A DNA stretch of 64,000 nt from Streptococcus hyovaginalis DSM 12219 (GTDB lineage Bacteria > Bacillota > Bacilli > Lactobacillales > Streptococcaceae), in NCBI RefSeq assembly GCF_000420785.1, contig NZ_ATVP01000009.1, positions 22,736 to 86,735 of the forward strand, given 5' to 3'. Of the stretch, positions 38,722-48,322 are shown piece after piece. Under the pieces are notes generated by a model. That model was not told where the DNA came from, did not search any database, and was given only the letters and a program-made list of their open reading frames with translations. The position numbers and the translations under genes were made by a program. Numbering within the stretch: the stretch's first letter is position 1; every line of letters starts with the position of its first letter.

Positions 38722-39330
38722 ATGATACGAGTGATTGATTACGATGCGGGAAATACAGCTAATGTTCTGCGGGCCTTGGAAAAAATCGGTGTAGCTGCGG
38801 AATTGACGGCGGATCCTGAGAAAATTTTGTCGGCTACAGGTTTGATTTTACCAGGAGTCGGTGCCTTTCCGTCGGCTATGGCTGAATTGGAGAAACGCCA
38901 ACTGCTACCAGCTATTCAGACAGTTGTGGCCGCTGGCAAGCCTTTTTTGGGCATTTGTTTAGGTATGCAGTTGCTCTTGGACCAAGGTTTGGAACACCAG
39001 CCGACCAAGGGTTTGGGTCTCATTCCCGGTGTTTGCCGTCCTATTCCAGCTAAAGACGACTATCCTGTGCCCCACATGGGCTGGAATCAGTTGGAAGTCA
39101 AGCAGAAAAACTCACTGACAGATGGACTTGATGATCAGTCGGTTTACTTTGTTCACAGTTATTTTACCGAAGTAGAGCCTGAATATATCGACGCGACAGC
39201 AGATTATAGCAGGGAAATTCCGGCCATGATTTCAAAAGGAAATATCCTTGGGGCACAGTTTCACCCTGAAAAATCAGGTCAAGTTGGGCTAGGCATTTTG
39301 ACAAAGTTTGCGGCATTATGTCAGAAATAG
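38722..39330 (+). CDS. hisH: Imidazole glycerol phosphate synthase, glutaminase subunit
   Basis: Class I glutamine amidotransferase of 202 residues that delivers ammonia to HisF. The catalytic Cys is in GICLGMQLL (residue about 80), and the His/Glu in [10 protein letters not shown] near the end. The upstream part of the open frame belongs to hisB; the start at 38722 ([11 protein letters not shown]) is one base after the hisB stop. Confidence 0.95.
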   Translation: MIRVIDYDAGNTANVLRALEKIGVAAELTADPEKILSATGLILPGVGAFPSAMAELEKRQLLPAIQTVVAAGKPFLGICLGMQLLLDQGLEHQPTKGLGLIPGVCRPIPAKDDYPVPHMGWNQLEVKQKNSLTDGLDDQSVYFVHSYFTEVEPEYIDATADYSREIPAMISKGNILGAQFHPEKSGQVGLGILTKFAALCQK

Positions 39331-39341
39331 TGAGGGAAGAT

Positions 39342-40061
39342 ATGCAGATTTATCCAGCGATTGATATTCGAGATGGGAAGGCAGTGCGCCTGTTTAAGGG
39401 AGATTTTAATCAGGAGACCGTTGTTAACCCAGATGTATTAGACCAAGCCAAAACATTTGCGGCTGCGGGAATTGATTTTATTCACGTGGTGGATTTGGAC
39501 GGTGCTTTAGAGGGACGTGCGACCAATAGGGATTTGATTGCCAGTTTGAAAAGTAAGACCGGTCTCCGTATTCAAGTGGGGGGCGGCATTCGCACCTTGG
39601 ACCAGATCGCGGACTATCTGGATGCGGGCATTGACCGTGTCATTATTGGGTCTATGGCTGTTAAAGATCCAGATTTTGTCAAGGAAGCCTTGGAGCGTTT
39701 TGGAAGTCAGGCCATTGTCGTGGGCATCGATGCCAAAAATGGCTTTGTCGCAACAGAAGGCTGGCTAGAAACCAGTCAAGTAGACTATCTGAGCTTGGCC
39801 AAGGAGATGAAAAAAATTGGTGTGCGTCTCTTTGTTTACACTGATGTGGACCGCGACGGTACCCTGACAGGTCCTAATTTTGACCATTATAGAAAATTGA
39901 AGGCGACCTTGACAGAGGCAGAGGTCATTGCCTCTGGTGGTATCCATACCGTGAGCGACTTGGTGGAGCTGGCGCAAATCGGGGTGGCCGGTACCATTGT
40001 CGGCAAGGCTTATTACAGCGGCAAGGTCAGCTTGGACGAATTGCAGCAATTTGGAGGTTGA
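39342..40061 (+). CDS. hisA: ProFAR isomerase
   Basis: TIM-barrel isomerase of 239 residues. The two half-barrel phosphate-binding signatures are seen: [15 protein letters not shown] with the active Asp 8, [21 protein letters not shown] with the second active Asp, and [12 protein letters not shown]. Start ATG 39342 is chosen from the GAGGGA site. hisF follows two bases after its stop. Confidence 0.95.
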   Translation: MQIYPAIDIRDGKAVRLFKGDFNQETVVNPDVLDQAKTFAAAGIDFIHVVDLDGALEGRATNRDLIASLKSKTGLRIQVGGGIRTLDQIADYLDAGIDRVIIGSMAVKDPDFVKEALERFGSQAIVVGIDAKNGFVATEGWLETSQVDYLSLAKEMKKIGVRLFVYTDVDRDGTLTGPNFDHYRKLKATLTEAEVIASGGIHTVSDLVELAQIGVAGTIVGKAYYSGKVSLDELQQFGG

Positions 40062-40063
40062 AC

Positions 40064-40828
40064 ATGTTAGCAAAACGCATTATTCCCTGTCTGGACGTCA
40101 AGAACGGTCGGGTGGTCAAGGGAGTTAATTTTGTCAACTTGACGGATGTGGGCGACCCTGTGGACACAGCCACAGCCTACTACGAGGCAGGCTGTGATGA
40201 ATTGGTTTTTCTTGATATTACGGCGACGCATGAAGAACGTGAAACGACTGTGGACATGGTGCGGCGCGTGGCAGACCAAGTTTTTATTCCTTTTACCGTT
40301 GGTGGGGGCGTTCGTTCCGTCGATGATATGAACAAGATGCTCAAGGCAGGAGCTGACAAGGTGTCAGTCAATTCATCGGCTGTGGCCAATCCATCCTTGA
40401 TCAAAGAATGTGCTGAAAAATTCGGCAGTCAATGCGTTGTTGTCGCTATTGATGCGCGCAAAGAGTCAGATGGGACTTGGCATGTCTACGTGGCTGGCGG
40501 TCGCAAGGATACCGGTCTGGATTTACTGGATTGGGCTAAGAAGGTCGTCGAGCTCGGTGCTGGCGAAATCCTTTTGACCAGCATGGACAAGGACGGGACT
40601 AAATCAGGTTTTGATGTGGACATGCTCAATGCTGTGGCGAGTGTGGTGACGGTTCCGATTATTGCATCGGGTGGTGCTGGAAATACGGACCATATCCTTG
40701 AGGTATTTGAACAAACACCGGCAATGGGGGCCCTGGCAGCATCCATCTTTCATTATGGTCAAGTCAGCATTGCAGAAACCAAATCAGTTATGCGCCAGAA
40801 TGGAATTGAGGTGCGATTAAATGATTAG
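40064..40828 (+). CDS. hisF: Imidazole glycerol phosphate synthase, cyclase subunit
   Basis: TIM-barrel cyclase of 254 residues and partner of HisH. Active Asp 11 is in [16 protein letters not shown], the second active Asp in [13 protein letters not shown], with [11 protein letters not shown] and [11 protein letters not shown] as phosphate-binding loops. The start at 40064 is set by TTGGAGG. It overlaps hisI by 8 bases. Confidence 0.96.
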   Translation: MLAKRIIPCLDVKNGRVVKGVNFVNLTDVGDPVDTATAYYEAGCDELVFLDITATHEERETTVDMVRRVADQVFIPFTVGGGVRSVDDMNKMLKAGADKVSVNSSAVANPSLIKECAEKFGSQCVVVAIDARKESDGTWHVYVAGGRKDTGLDLLDWAKKVVELGAGEILLTSMDKDGTKSGFDVDMLNAVASVVTVPIIASGGAGNTDHILEVFEQTPAMGALAASIFHYGQVSIAETKSVMRQNGIEVRLND

Positions 40829-41135
40829 TATTGATTTTGACAAGCAAGACGGATTAGTGCCTGTGATTGTCACTGACCATGAGACAGGTCTGGTCTTGAT
40901 GCTGGCTTATATGAATGAAGAATCCTATCAAAAGACCTTAGAAACCAAGCAGATGCATTACTGGAGCCGGTCGCGTCAGGAATTGTGGCACAAGGGTGCA
41001 ACCAGTGGGCATTTTCAGACGGTTAAATCTATCAAAACAGATTGTGACCGCGACACCCTGCTCATTTCCGTCGAGCAAGTAGGGGCTGCCTGTCATACGG
41101 GCGCCTATAGTTGCTTTTTTGAAAACATACTCTAA
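40821..41135 (+). CDS. hisI: Phosphoribosyl-AMP cyclohydrolase
   Basis: Zinc enzyme of 104 residues, separate from HisE here. The sequence has [21 protein letters not shown] and the metal ligands in DCDRDTLLI and [12 protein letters not shown]. It lies between hisF and hisE in the same reading order as the pathway. Confidence 0.96.
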   Translation: MISIDFDKQDGLVPVIVTDHETGLVLMLAYMNEESYQKTLETKQMHYWSRSRQELWHKGATSGHFQTVKSIKTDCDRDTLLISVEQVGAACHTGAYSCFFENIL

Positions 41136-41149
41136 GAAAGGAACAGGAT

Positions 41150-41464
41150 ATGCTAGAAACCTTGTATCATGAGGCCCTTGACCGCAAGCGCAATCCAAAA
41201 GAAGGGTCCTATACTAACTACTTGTATGGCAAAGGCTTGGATAAAATTCTCAAGAAAGTTGGGGAAGAGGCAACAGAAGTCGTGATTGCAGCCAAAAATG
41301 CCGACAAGAAAGAAATTGCTAATGAAACAGCTGATTTGCTCTATCATCTGGCTGTTCTCTTGGTAGAAACAGGCGTGAGCTTAGAAAAAATCGAAGATAT
41401 TCTACAGGACCGCCAAGGAAAAGTCAGTAAAACCAGCGACCGCAGAAAAATTAGTGACTATTAA
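41150..41464 (+). CDS. hisE: Phosphoribosyl-ATP pyrophosphohydrolase
   Basis: All-helical MazG-like hydrolase of 104 residues: PKEGSYTNYLYGKGLDKILKK is followed by KVGEEATEVVIAAK and the acidic NETADLLYHLAVLL metal-binding helix. AAGGAAC lies before ATG 41150. It is the last gene of the his operon; a hairpin terminator follows at 41555. Confidence 0.95.
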   Translation: MLETLYHEALDRKRNPKEGSYTNYLYGKGLDKILKKVGEEATEVVIAAKNADKKEIANETADLLYHLAVLLVETGVSLEKIEDILQDRQGKVSKTSDRRKISDY

Positions 41465-41554
41465 AAAAATTGTCGTGATTAGATAAAATAGAGAAGATAG
41501 TTAAAAAACTTGTTCATCTTGTTTTTTAGCCAGGCTTATAACACTTTATTCAGC

Positions 41555-41586
41555 AAACACCTGGTAAAAGTAGCTCAGGTGTTTTC
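41555..41586 (+). terminator. Probable terminator of the his operon
   Basis: AAACACCTG-GTAAAAGTAGCT-CAGGTGTTTT has good arms and ends in T residues, about 90 bases after hisE. Confidence 0.75.
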
Positions 41587-41674
41587 CATGTCTCAGGCCT
41601 AATTTCTATAAAAAAATTTGGGGACAAGTAAACTAAAAAATCAAAAAATCCAGCCATTAAACCACAATTTCCTC

Positions 41675-41711
41675 TTAACCTATTTTATATTTTTTGTTAT
41701 AATTAACTTTA
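41675..41711 (+). promoter_or_regulatory. Promoter giving a leaderless U32 gene mRNA
   Basis: TTAACC (41675-41680) and the extended -10 TGTTATAAT (41695-41703) are spaced by 17. The ATG lies only eight bases after the -10, so transcription should start on or one base before it, and no ribosome-binding site is present. Confidence 0.65.
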
Positions 41712-42640
41712 TGAAGAAAATCACAATCACAGCTACAGCTGAAAGTATCGAACAGGTTAAGGATTTACTAGCTATCGGTGTCGATCGCATCTATGTTGGT
41801 GAAGCCGACTATGGGTTGAGACTTCCCAAAACATTTACCTATGATGAGCTTAGAGAAATTGCAGCCTTGGTACACGAAGCGGGAAAAGAACTCACCGTTG
41901 CAGCCAATGCTCTCATGCACCAAGATATGATGGACAATATCATGCCTTTTATGGCATTGATGAAAGAAATCAAGGTCGATTATCTGGTCGTTGGAGATGC
42001 GGGAGTCTTTTACATCAATAAGCGCGATGGCTATAACTTCAAGCTTATTTATGACACATCCGTTTTTGTGACATCTAGCCGTCAGATTAATTTCTGGAAG
42101 GATCACGGAGCAGTTGAAGCCGTCTTAGCACGAGAAATTCCGGCTGAAGAGTTGGCTGACATTGCCAAAAATCTGGAAATTCCGGCTGAAATTTTAGTTT
42201 ATGGTGCCTCTGTCATCCATCATTCCAAACGGACCTTGCTCCAAAATTACTATAACTTCATCAAAGCGGATGAGACGGATTTGTCCAAAGAACGCGGCCT
42301 CTTTTTGGCTGAACCAAGTGATCCTGATAGTCATTATTCGATTTTTGAAGATAAGCATGGAACACATATTTTCATCAATAATGATATCAACATGATGACA
42401 AAACTCTCTGAGCTTGTTGACTTCGGTTACCATCATTGGAAACTGGATGGTATTTTCTGCCCAGGAGACGGTTTTCTTGAGATCGCCCGCTGCTTCGTTG
42501 AAGCAAGACAATTACTTGAAAAGGATGAACTAAGTTTTGAAATGGCTAATCGTTTAGACGAACGCATCCGTCAATATCATCCTGCAGAGCGCGGATTGGA
42601 CACCGGTTTCTATGAATTTGATCGTAACACTGTTAAATAA
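41711..42640 (+). CDS. U32-family protein, TrhP1/YrrN-like
   Basis: Protein of 309 residues of the peptidase U32 family (KKITITATAESIEQVKDLL… and the LPKTFTYDELREI… segments). The paired, shorter member of such gene pairs corresponds to B. subtilis YrrN (TrhP1), which with YrrO takes part in 5-hydroxyuridine formation at tRNA position 34; older annotations call it a collagenase-like protease. The long open frame upstream is ignored, because the promoter and the family N-terminus point to ATG 41711. Confidence 0.85.
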   Translation: MKKITITATAESIEQVKDLLAIGVDRIYVGEADYGLRLPKTFTYDELREIAALVHEAGKELTVAANALMHQDMMDNIMPFMALMKEIKVDYLVVGDAGVFYINKRDGYNFKLIYDTSVFVTSSRQINFWKDHGAVEAVLAREIPAEELADIAKNLEIPAEILVYGASVIHHSKRTLLQNYYNFIKADETDLSKERGLFLAEPSDPDSHYSIFEDKHGTHIFINNDINMMTKLSELVDFGYHHWKLDGIFCPGDGFLEIARCFVEARQLLEKDELSFEMANRLDERIRQYHPAERGLDTGFYEFDRNTVK

Positions 42641-42891
42641 GAGAATACCTCATCAGTAATCCTAAGCCTAAATTGAAAACCGTCGCCAATTATTAAACGT
42701 TATCTTAATTCTATCCTGATAAATGACTTAGTGTCGGCTCCTAAAGGAACTCGTCACCAAACGGAAAGTGCCATTGAACCTTTCCTTGTCAGTTACACTA
42801 GACAGCTAGGGCAAAACGATACTTTTTGACCTAGCATCGCACACTTTAACTCAAATCATATCTATATTGCAAATAGAGGAGATTTTACATT

Positions 42892-44178
42892 ATGTCAAAA
42901 ATATTAAAGCGTCCTGAGGTTTTGTCGCCTGCGGGGACTTTGGAGAAATTGAAGGTTGCCATTGATTATGGTGCCGATGCTGTCTTTGTTGGTGGTCAAG
43001 CCTATGGTCTTCGAAGCAGGGCAGGCAACTTCACGATGGAGGAGATTCGCGAAGGGATCGGGTATGCCCATGCTCGTGGCGCAAAAGTCTATGTCGCGGC
43101 TAACATGGTGACTCACGAAGGAAATGAAGAAGGGGCAGGAGCTTGGTTCCGAGAACTTCGCGACATGGGTCTGGATGCGGTCATTGTATCGGATCCAGCA
43201 CTCATTGTCATTTGTGCGACGGAAGCTCCAGGTCTTGAAATCCATTTATCCACTCAAGCATCCTCAACCAACTACGAAACCTTCGAATTTTGGAAAGAGC
43301 TTGGTTTGACCCGCATCGTCTTGGCCCGAGAAGTGACCATGGCAGAGTTAGCTGAAATTCGCAAACGAACATCCGTTGAAATTGAAGCCTTCGTTCATGG
43401 GGCTATGTGTATTTCTTACTCCGGACGTTGCGTCCTGTCCAACCACATGAGCCACCGTGATGCGAATCGTGGCGGCTGTTCCCAATCTTGTCGCTGGAAA
43501 TATGATCTTTATGACCTCCCGTTTGGCGAAGAGCGTCGTTCCATCAAAGGTCAGATACCAGAGCCTTTTTCAATGTCTGCAGTTGACATGTGTATGATTG
43601 AGCACATTCCAGATATGATTGAAAATGGTGTTGACAGTTTAAAAATTGAAGGCCGCATGAAGTCAGTCCACTATGTCTCAACTGTCACCAATTGCTATAA
43701 GACTGCGGTTGATGCTTATCTAAAAAGCCCTGAGACATTTGAAGCCATCAAACAAGACCTGATTGATGAGCTATGGAAAGTGGCCCAACGAGAATTGGCA
43801 ACTGGTTTCTATTACCAAGCTCCGACTGAAAATGAACAACTTTTTGGTGCCAGACGAAAGATTCCAAAATATAAATTTATTGCAGAAGTGGTTGGTTTTG
43901 ACAAGGATAGTATGACCGCAACTATTCGACAACGCAATGTCATCAACGATGGAGATGTTGTTGAAATTTATGGACCAGGGTTTCGTCATTTTGAAACAAC
44001 GATCCAGAATCTACGTGACGGGGATGGTCTTCCACTTGATCGTGCCAATCGTCCAATGGATTTATTGACCATTACAGTACCCCAAGAAGTCTATCCTGGA
44101 GATATGATTAGATCATGCCAATCAGGGCTTATCAATCTTTATAAGGAAGATGGGCGGTCAGTCACTGTGCGTGCATAA
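42892..44178 (+). CDS. U32-family protein, TrhP2/YrrO-like
   Basis: Protein of 428 residues with the U32 signature EAFVHGAMCISYSGRCVLSNH and the following GGCSQSCRWKYDLYD, whose cysteines can form a metal or Fe-S site, and a C-terminal beta-rich domain. It is the likely partner of the U32 gene upstream, used in tRNA wobble uridine hydroxylation with prephenate as donor in studied bacteria. GAGGAG lies before ATG 42892. The 251-base spacer between the pair holds no clear gene. Confidence 0.88.
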   Translation: MSKILKRPEVLSPAGTLEKLKVAIDYGADAVFVGGQAYGLRSRAGNFTMEEIREGIGYAHARGAKVYVAANMVTHEGNEEGAGAWFRELRDMGLDAVIVSDPALIVICATEAPGLEIHLSTQASSTNYETFEFWKELGLTRIVLAREVTMAELAEIRKRTSVEIEAFVHGAMCISYSGRCVLSNHMSHRDANRGGCSQSCRWKYDLYDLPFGEERRSIKGQIPEPFSMSAVDMCMIEHIPDMIENGVDSLKIEGRMKSVHYVSTVTNCYKTAVDAYLKSPETFEAIKQDLIDELWKVAQRELATGFYYQAPTENEQLFGARRKIPKYKFIAEVVGFDKDSMTATIRQRNVINDGDVVEIYGPGFRHFETTIQNLRDGDGLPLDRANRPMDLLTITVPQEVYPGDMIRSCQSGLINLYKEDGRSVTVRA

Positions 44179-44353
44179 GTTGGTAGCAAAAGAAATGAAA
44201 ACTCCTGTTTCTAACAGCATGCTTAAAAAGTCAGTCTTACAGTCTCTACTTATAACTCTGTATTAAAAAATGGTATAGTGCAAAAAGAGGACCCGTTCCT
44301 CTTTTTGAGATCTTGTCGTGATACAATAAGAAAAAAGAAAGTGAGCTAATGTT

Positions 44354-44865
44354 ATGACAGATTTACTAAGCATTTACCAAAGTCTTAAGAAAAAAACATG
44401 GGTTGATCTTAGCCATCAAATTGATGAAAAAGCCCCCATTATCCAGCCTTTCCTGCCTTAGAAAAGAAGATACTCTTTACACATGCTGACGTTGACGGTT
44501 TCTTTGCCCAGCAATCTGACTGGTCAAAGCGATGGCTCAACCAAGATGCCATTCGCAATTTGGATGATCAAGGCATTCAAAGAACACCGGGATGGAGTCA
44601 TGATGCCTTAGTTTATTTGATTGAAGAAGTTCAGGCCAAAGCAATTGGTCATGAAATACTAAATACCGATGCGGGGTTAACAGTGGCTGAATCTGGTGAC
44701 AAATTACCTGAAGAATATTATCTCTTATTAAAGGATATCTATCAAATTGAAGTGCTTAACAATCTCGATCAAGTCCCTGCTAGTGGTGCTTTAATTACGA
44801 TTGCCTTTCCACACTTTAGCCAAGCAGCAAGTTCTCCAGTGAGAGCTATTGCTATCTTGCCTTAA
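44354..44865 (+). pseudogene. Cyclase/kynurenine-formamidase family gene with frameshift and central deletion
   Basis: The first frame reads MTDLLSIYQSLKKKTWVDLS and stops at TAG; one base of shift continues FPALEKKILFTH. The remainder joins directly to SDWSKRWLNQDAIRNLDDQG and runs on to IAFPHFSQAASSPVRAIAIL. In intact relatives about 80-100 residues with the HIDAP metal-binding motif lie between these parts. It is an inactivated gene. Confidence 0.8.
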
Positions 44866-44908
44866 AAATCAGGGAAATTGCTTTAGATCCACTTAAAATA
44901 CGTGTTAA

Positions 44909-44970
44909 TAACGAATGTTATCGTGAAATTTACGAAAAACATGCGTTATTTTCTTTTTGTATGATAAAAT
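44909..44970 (+). promoter_or_regulatory. fhs promoter with PurR-like inverted repeat
   Basis: TAACGAATGTT (44909-44919) and AACATGCGTTA (44938-44948) are complementary at 10 of 11 places. The cores are 26 bases apart, close to the paired PurBox spacing. The extended -10 TGATAAAAT ends at 44970. Confidence 0.45.
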
Positions 44971-44997
44971 ATATCTATAACATAGAAGAGGTGTCTC

Positions 44998-46668
44998 ATG
45001 AAATCTGATATTGAAATTGCTCAAAGTGTTGAACTCAAACCTATTACTGATATTGTAGAAAAAGTGGGAATTGGTTTTGATGATATAGAACTTTATGGGA
45101 AATACAAGGCAAAATTATCCTTTGATAAAATCAAAGAAGTTCAGTCAAACAAACTTGGTAAATTAATCTTGGTAACAGCTATCAATCCAACTCCAGCAGG
45201 GGAAGGAAAGTCTACTATGTCTATCGGACTTGCTGATGCTCTTAATAAAATTGGTAAACAAACCATGATAGCTTTACGTGAGCCATCTCTGGGTCCTGTT
45301 ATGGGAATTAAAGGCGGAGCAGCTGGTGGCGGTTATGCCCAAGTGCTTCCAATGGAAGACATCAATCTTCACTTTACAGGTGATATGCATGCGATTACAA
45401 CAGCTAATAATGCTTTAGCAGCACTTTTGGACAATCACCTCCAACAAGGAAATGACTTGCAAATCGATCAACGACGCATTATTTGGAAACGCGTTGTTGA
45501 CCTTAACGATCGTTCTCTTCGTCAAGTGATTGTTGGTTTGGGAAGCCCATTGAATGGCGTCCCACGCGAAGATGGCTTCGACATCACTGTAGCTTCTGAA
45601 ATTATGGCTATTCTTTGCTTGGCAACTGATCTAGATGATCTAAAACAGAGATTAGCCAATATTGTTGTTGCTTATGACATTAACCGTAAGCCTATTTACG
45701 TCCGCGATCTCAAAGTAGAGGGCGCCTTGACCCTTATTTTGAAGGATGCCATTAAACCTAACTTAGTCCAAACGATTTATGGCACACCAGCTCTCGTCCA
45801 TGGTGGCCCTTTTGCCAATATTGCTCATGGGTGTAATTCTGTTTTGGCTACTACAACAGCCCTACGTTTAGCTGATTATACAGTAACAGAAGCTGGTTTT
45901 GGAGCTGATTTGGGTGCCGAAAAATTCCTTGATATCAAAACCCCAAATCTTCCTAAGTCACCAGATGCTGTTGTTATCGTAGCGACTCTTCGTGCCTTGA
46001 AAATGCATGGTGGTGTGGCAAAAACAGACTTGTCAGAAGAAAATGTTGACGCTGTGCGTTCAGGATTTGAAAACCTCAAACGTCACGTGGAAAATATTCG
46101 ACAATATGGCATTCCAGCAGTTGTTGCTATTAATGAATTTATTTCAGATACAGAAGCTGAAATTGAAGCTCTAAAGGAACTTTGCAGTCAACTTGATGTG
46201 CCAGTTGAATTAGCTAGTGTTTGGGCCGATGGCGCTGAGGGTGGTGTAGACCTTGCTAAAACACTTGTTGAAACCATTGATAAAGGTCAAGCCAACTACC
46301 GACGTCTCTACAATGATGAGGATAGTTTAGAAGAAAAAGCTCGTAAGATTGTAACCAAGATTTATGGTGGCAAATCAGTCCATTTTGGTCCAAAAGCCAA
46401 AACTCAACTCAAGCAATTTGCTGAATTTGGCTGGGATAAATTGCCTATCTGTATGGCCAAGACGCAGTATTCTTTTTCAGATAATCCTGCTTTACTGGGG
46501 GCTCCAGATGGATTTGATGTCACTATCCGTGAATTCGTTCCCAAAACAGGGGCGGGCTTCATTGTTGCCTTAACTGGTGATGTCATGACCATGCCTGGTT
46601 TACCAAAACAACCAGCTGCACTCAACATGGACGTCACTTCAGATGGCGTAGCTGTAGGACTCTTCTAA
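44998..46668 (+). CDS. fhs: Formate-tetrahydrofolate ligase
   Basis: Makes 10-formyl-tetrahydrofolate from formate and ATP, feeding purine synthesis and formyl-Met-tRNA. The 556-residue protein has the P-loop TPAGEGKST near residue 66, [22 protein letters not shown], and the C-terminal [17 protein letters not shown] and [10 protein letters not shown] blocks. AGAGGTG lies before ATG 44998. It is monocistronic, with a terminator. Confidence 0.97.
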   Translation: MKSDIEIAQSVELKPITDIVEKVGIGFDDIELYGKYKAKLSFDKIKEVQSNKLGKLILVTAINPTPAGEGKSTMSIGLADALNKIGKQTMIALREPSLGPVMGIKGGAAGGGYAQVLPMEDINLHFTGDMHAITTANNALAALLDNHLQQGNDLQIDQRRIIWKRVVDLNDRSLRQVIVGLGSPLNGVPREDGFDITVASEIMAILCLATDLDDLKQRLANIVVAYDINRKPIYVRDLKVEGALTLILKDAIKPNLVQTIYGTPALVHGGPFANIAHGCNSVLATTTALRLADYTVTEAGFGADLGAEKFLDIKTPNLPKSPDAVVIVATLRALKMHGGVAKTDLSEENVDAVRSGFENLKRHVENIRQYGIPAVVAINEFISDTEAEIEALKELCSQLDVPVELASVWADGAEGGVDLAKTLVETIDKGQANYRRLYNDEDSLEEKARKIVTKIYGGKSVHFGPKAKTQLKQFAEFGWDKLPICMAKTQYSFSDNPALLGAPDGFDVTIREFVPKTGAGFIVALTGDVMTMPGLPKQPAALNMDVTSDGVAVGLF

Positions 46669-46684
46669 ACACCAATCCATTCAC

Positions 46685-46718
46685 AAGCCAACCCTCATTC
46701 TTGGTTGGCTTTTTTGAG
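46685..46718 (+). terminator. Terminator after fhs
   Basis: AAGCCAACC-CTCATTCTT-GGTTGGCTT is followed by TTTTT. Confidence 0.9.
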
Positions 46719-46785
46719 TTTTGAGCATATAATTAAAGTAAGACAACAGACAACCATGAATCAAATAATAGGCAAGGAGTAGCTG

Positions 46786-47331
46786 ATGCCATCTTTAACA
46801 ACTGAAACAGAACAACTCTTATTAAGGAGATTCGAGCATAATGATGCCCAAGCTATGTTTGAGAATTGGGCTAGTCACCCCGACAATCTGACTTATTTAA
46901 CCTGGCCTGCTCATGATAATCCTGAAACCACAAAAACAGTCCTTTCACAATGGCTGAGTGATAGCGATCCCCTACACCACCACTGGGCTATCATTAATAA
47001 AACGAATCAGGTGCTCATGGGAGAGATTGCGATTGTGGACTATGACAAGGAGACACTAACCGCAGAAATTGGTTATGTTCTAGGAAAAGTTTTTTGGGGA
47101 CGCGGTATCATGACTGAGGCCTTAACAGCCATTATTGCACTTTTATTTGAGAAAACTGATACTAACCGCATTCAAGCTAAGTTTGATACTGAAAATATCG
47201 CATCAGGTAGAGTCATGGCAAAATCTGGGATGTTATACGAAGGCACTTTAAGACAGTCACATAGGAACAATCGTGGTCTAGTTGATGTTGCCCTTTATGC
47301 TATTGTAAAATCTGATTATTTAGGATCCTAG
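46786..47331 (+). CDS. GNAT acetyltransferase, RimJ/RimL-like
   Basis: Protein of 181 residues with the N-terminal LLLRRFEHNDAQAMFENWAS pattern of ribosomal-protein-like acetyltransferases, the acetyl-CoA site GYVLGKVFWGRGIMTEAL (near residue 105) and DTENIASGRVMAKSGM. Such enzymes act on protein N-termini or small molecules; the target is unknown. It stands upstream of a second acetyltransferase. Confidence 0.88.
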   Translation: MPSLTTETEQLLLRRFEHNDAQAMFENWASHPDNLTYLTWPAHDNPETTKTVLSQWLSDSDPLHHHWAIINKTNQVLMGEIAIVDYDKETLTAEIGYVLGKVFWGRGIMTEALTAIIALLFEKTDTNRIQAKFDTENIASGRVMAKSGMLYEGTLRQSHRNNRGLVDVALYAIVKSDYLGS

Positions 47332-47399
47332 ATCACTTCATATGATACGCCACATAAAATAGCCATAATAAGATAAGATGTTATTAAAAAGGAGACAAG

Positions 47400-47885
47400 A
47401 TGACCATTAGAAGTGCGCGAGTCAGTGACGCTAAAGACTTACTTGCTATATACGCACCTTACGTTGAAAAAACAGCTATTACCTTTGAATATACTGTTCC
47501 AAGCCTCAGTGATTTTGAGCACCGCATTAGCCATACACTCACAAAGTACCCCTATCTAGTTTATGAAGAAGATGCCCACATCTTAGGATACGCCTATGCT
47601 AGCACTTATAAAGCTCGCGCAGCTTATGACTGGTCTTGTGAGGTATCTATTTATGTTGCTGAAGAGGCACGTGGGCGACATATAGGTACGAAGCTTTATG
47701 ATGCCTTAGAATCGCATTTACAAGCCAAAGGGATTTGTAATCTCTTAGCCTGTATCACCTATCCTAATGATCCAAGCGTTCAGTTTCATAGCCAAAGAGG
47801 CTACCAACAAGTCGCACATTTCAAAAAAATCGGGTATAAAGGCGACAAATGGCATGACATCATTTGGATGCAAAAGCGTTTGTAA
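47400..47885 (+). CDS. GNAT acetyltransferase, phosphinothricin-acetyltransferase-like
   Basis: Protein of 161 residues: IRSARVSDAKDLLAIYAPYV at the start, YAYASTYKARAAYDWSCEVSI and VAEEARGRHIGTKLYDAL as the acetyl-CoA region. This is the Pat/MnaT pattern; chromosomal members acetylate methionine sulfone or similar amino acid analogues. The DUF1905 gene starts 13 bases after it and is probably cotranscribed. Confidence 0.88.
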   Translation: MTIRSARVSDAKDLLAIYAPYVEKTAITFEYTVPSLSDFEHRISHTLTKYPYLVYEEDAHILGYAYASTYKARAAYDWSCEVSIYVAEEARGRHIGTKLYDALESHLQAKGICNLLACITYPNDPSVQFHSQRGYQQVAHFKKIGYKGDKWHDIIWMQKRL

Positions 47886-47898
47886 AGAGGAAAACATA

Positions 47899-48183
47899 AT
47901 GACCAAAACGTATCAATACCAATCTAAGCTCTACGCAGCCCAACAAAAAGGGGGCGCCTACACTATTTTCCCCTACAACATCCGCGAAGAATTTGGCAAA
48001 GGGCGAGTGAAAGTTCACGTTACCTTTGATGGGATACCTTACGATGGCTCTATTGTCAATATGGGGCTAAAAGACCATGATGGTAATGTTATCTATATCA
48101 TCGGCATTCGTAAAGCTATTCAAGAAACTATCAGAAAGGGGATCGGAGATTCCGTTGCGATTACGGTAACGGAAAGAGATTAA
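47899..48183 (+). CDS. DUF1905-type small protein
   Basis: Protein of 94 residues: YQYQSKLYAAQQKGGAYTIF, then PYNIREEFGKGRVKVHVTFDG and a late GIRKAIQETIRKGIGDSV. This matches the small beta-barrel DUF1905 family by eye. The function is unknown. The start at 47899 has AGAGGAAAA upstream; the open frame extends into the acetyltransferase gene and is discarded. Confidence 0.8.
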   Translation: MTKTYQYQSKLYAAQQKGGAYTIFPYNIREEFGKGRVKVHVTFDGIPYDGSIVNMGLKDHDGNVIYIIGIRKAIQETIRKGIGDSVAITVTERD

Positions 48184-48322
48184 TCCTTCCCTTGTGATGC
48201 AGACTATCTCCCTAAAATAAATTGTATGAAAGTTTGAAAAAATGCAACACTATTTCAACTTTTTTCGTTAATTTTTTGCTATAATAGTTACCATTGATTT
48301 TGAAGAAAAGGAGGAAAAAAGC

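Noticed and set aside
41618..41710. Longer N-terminus of the first U32 protein.
   Set aside because: The added residues are encoded by the promoter region and do not belong to the family.
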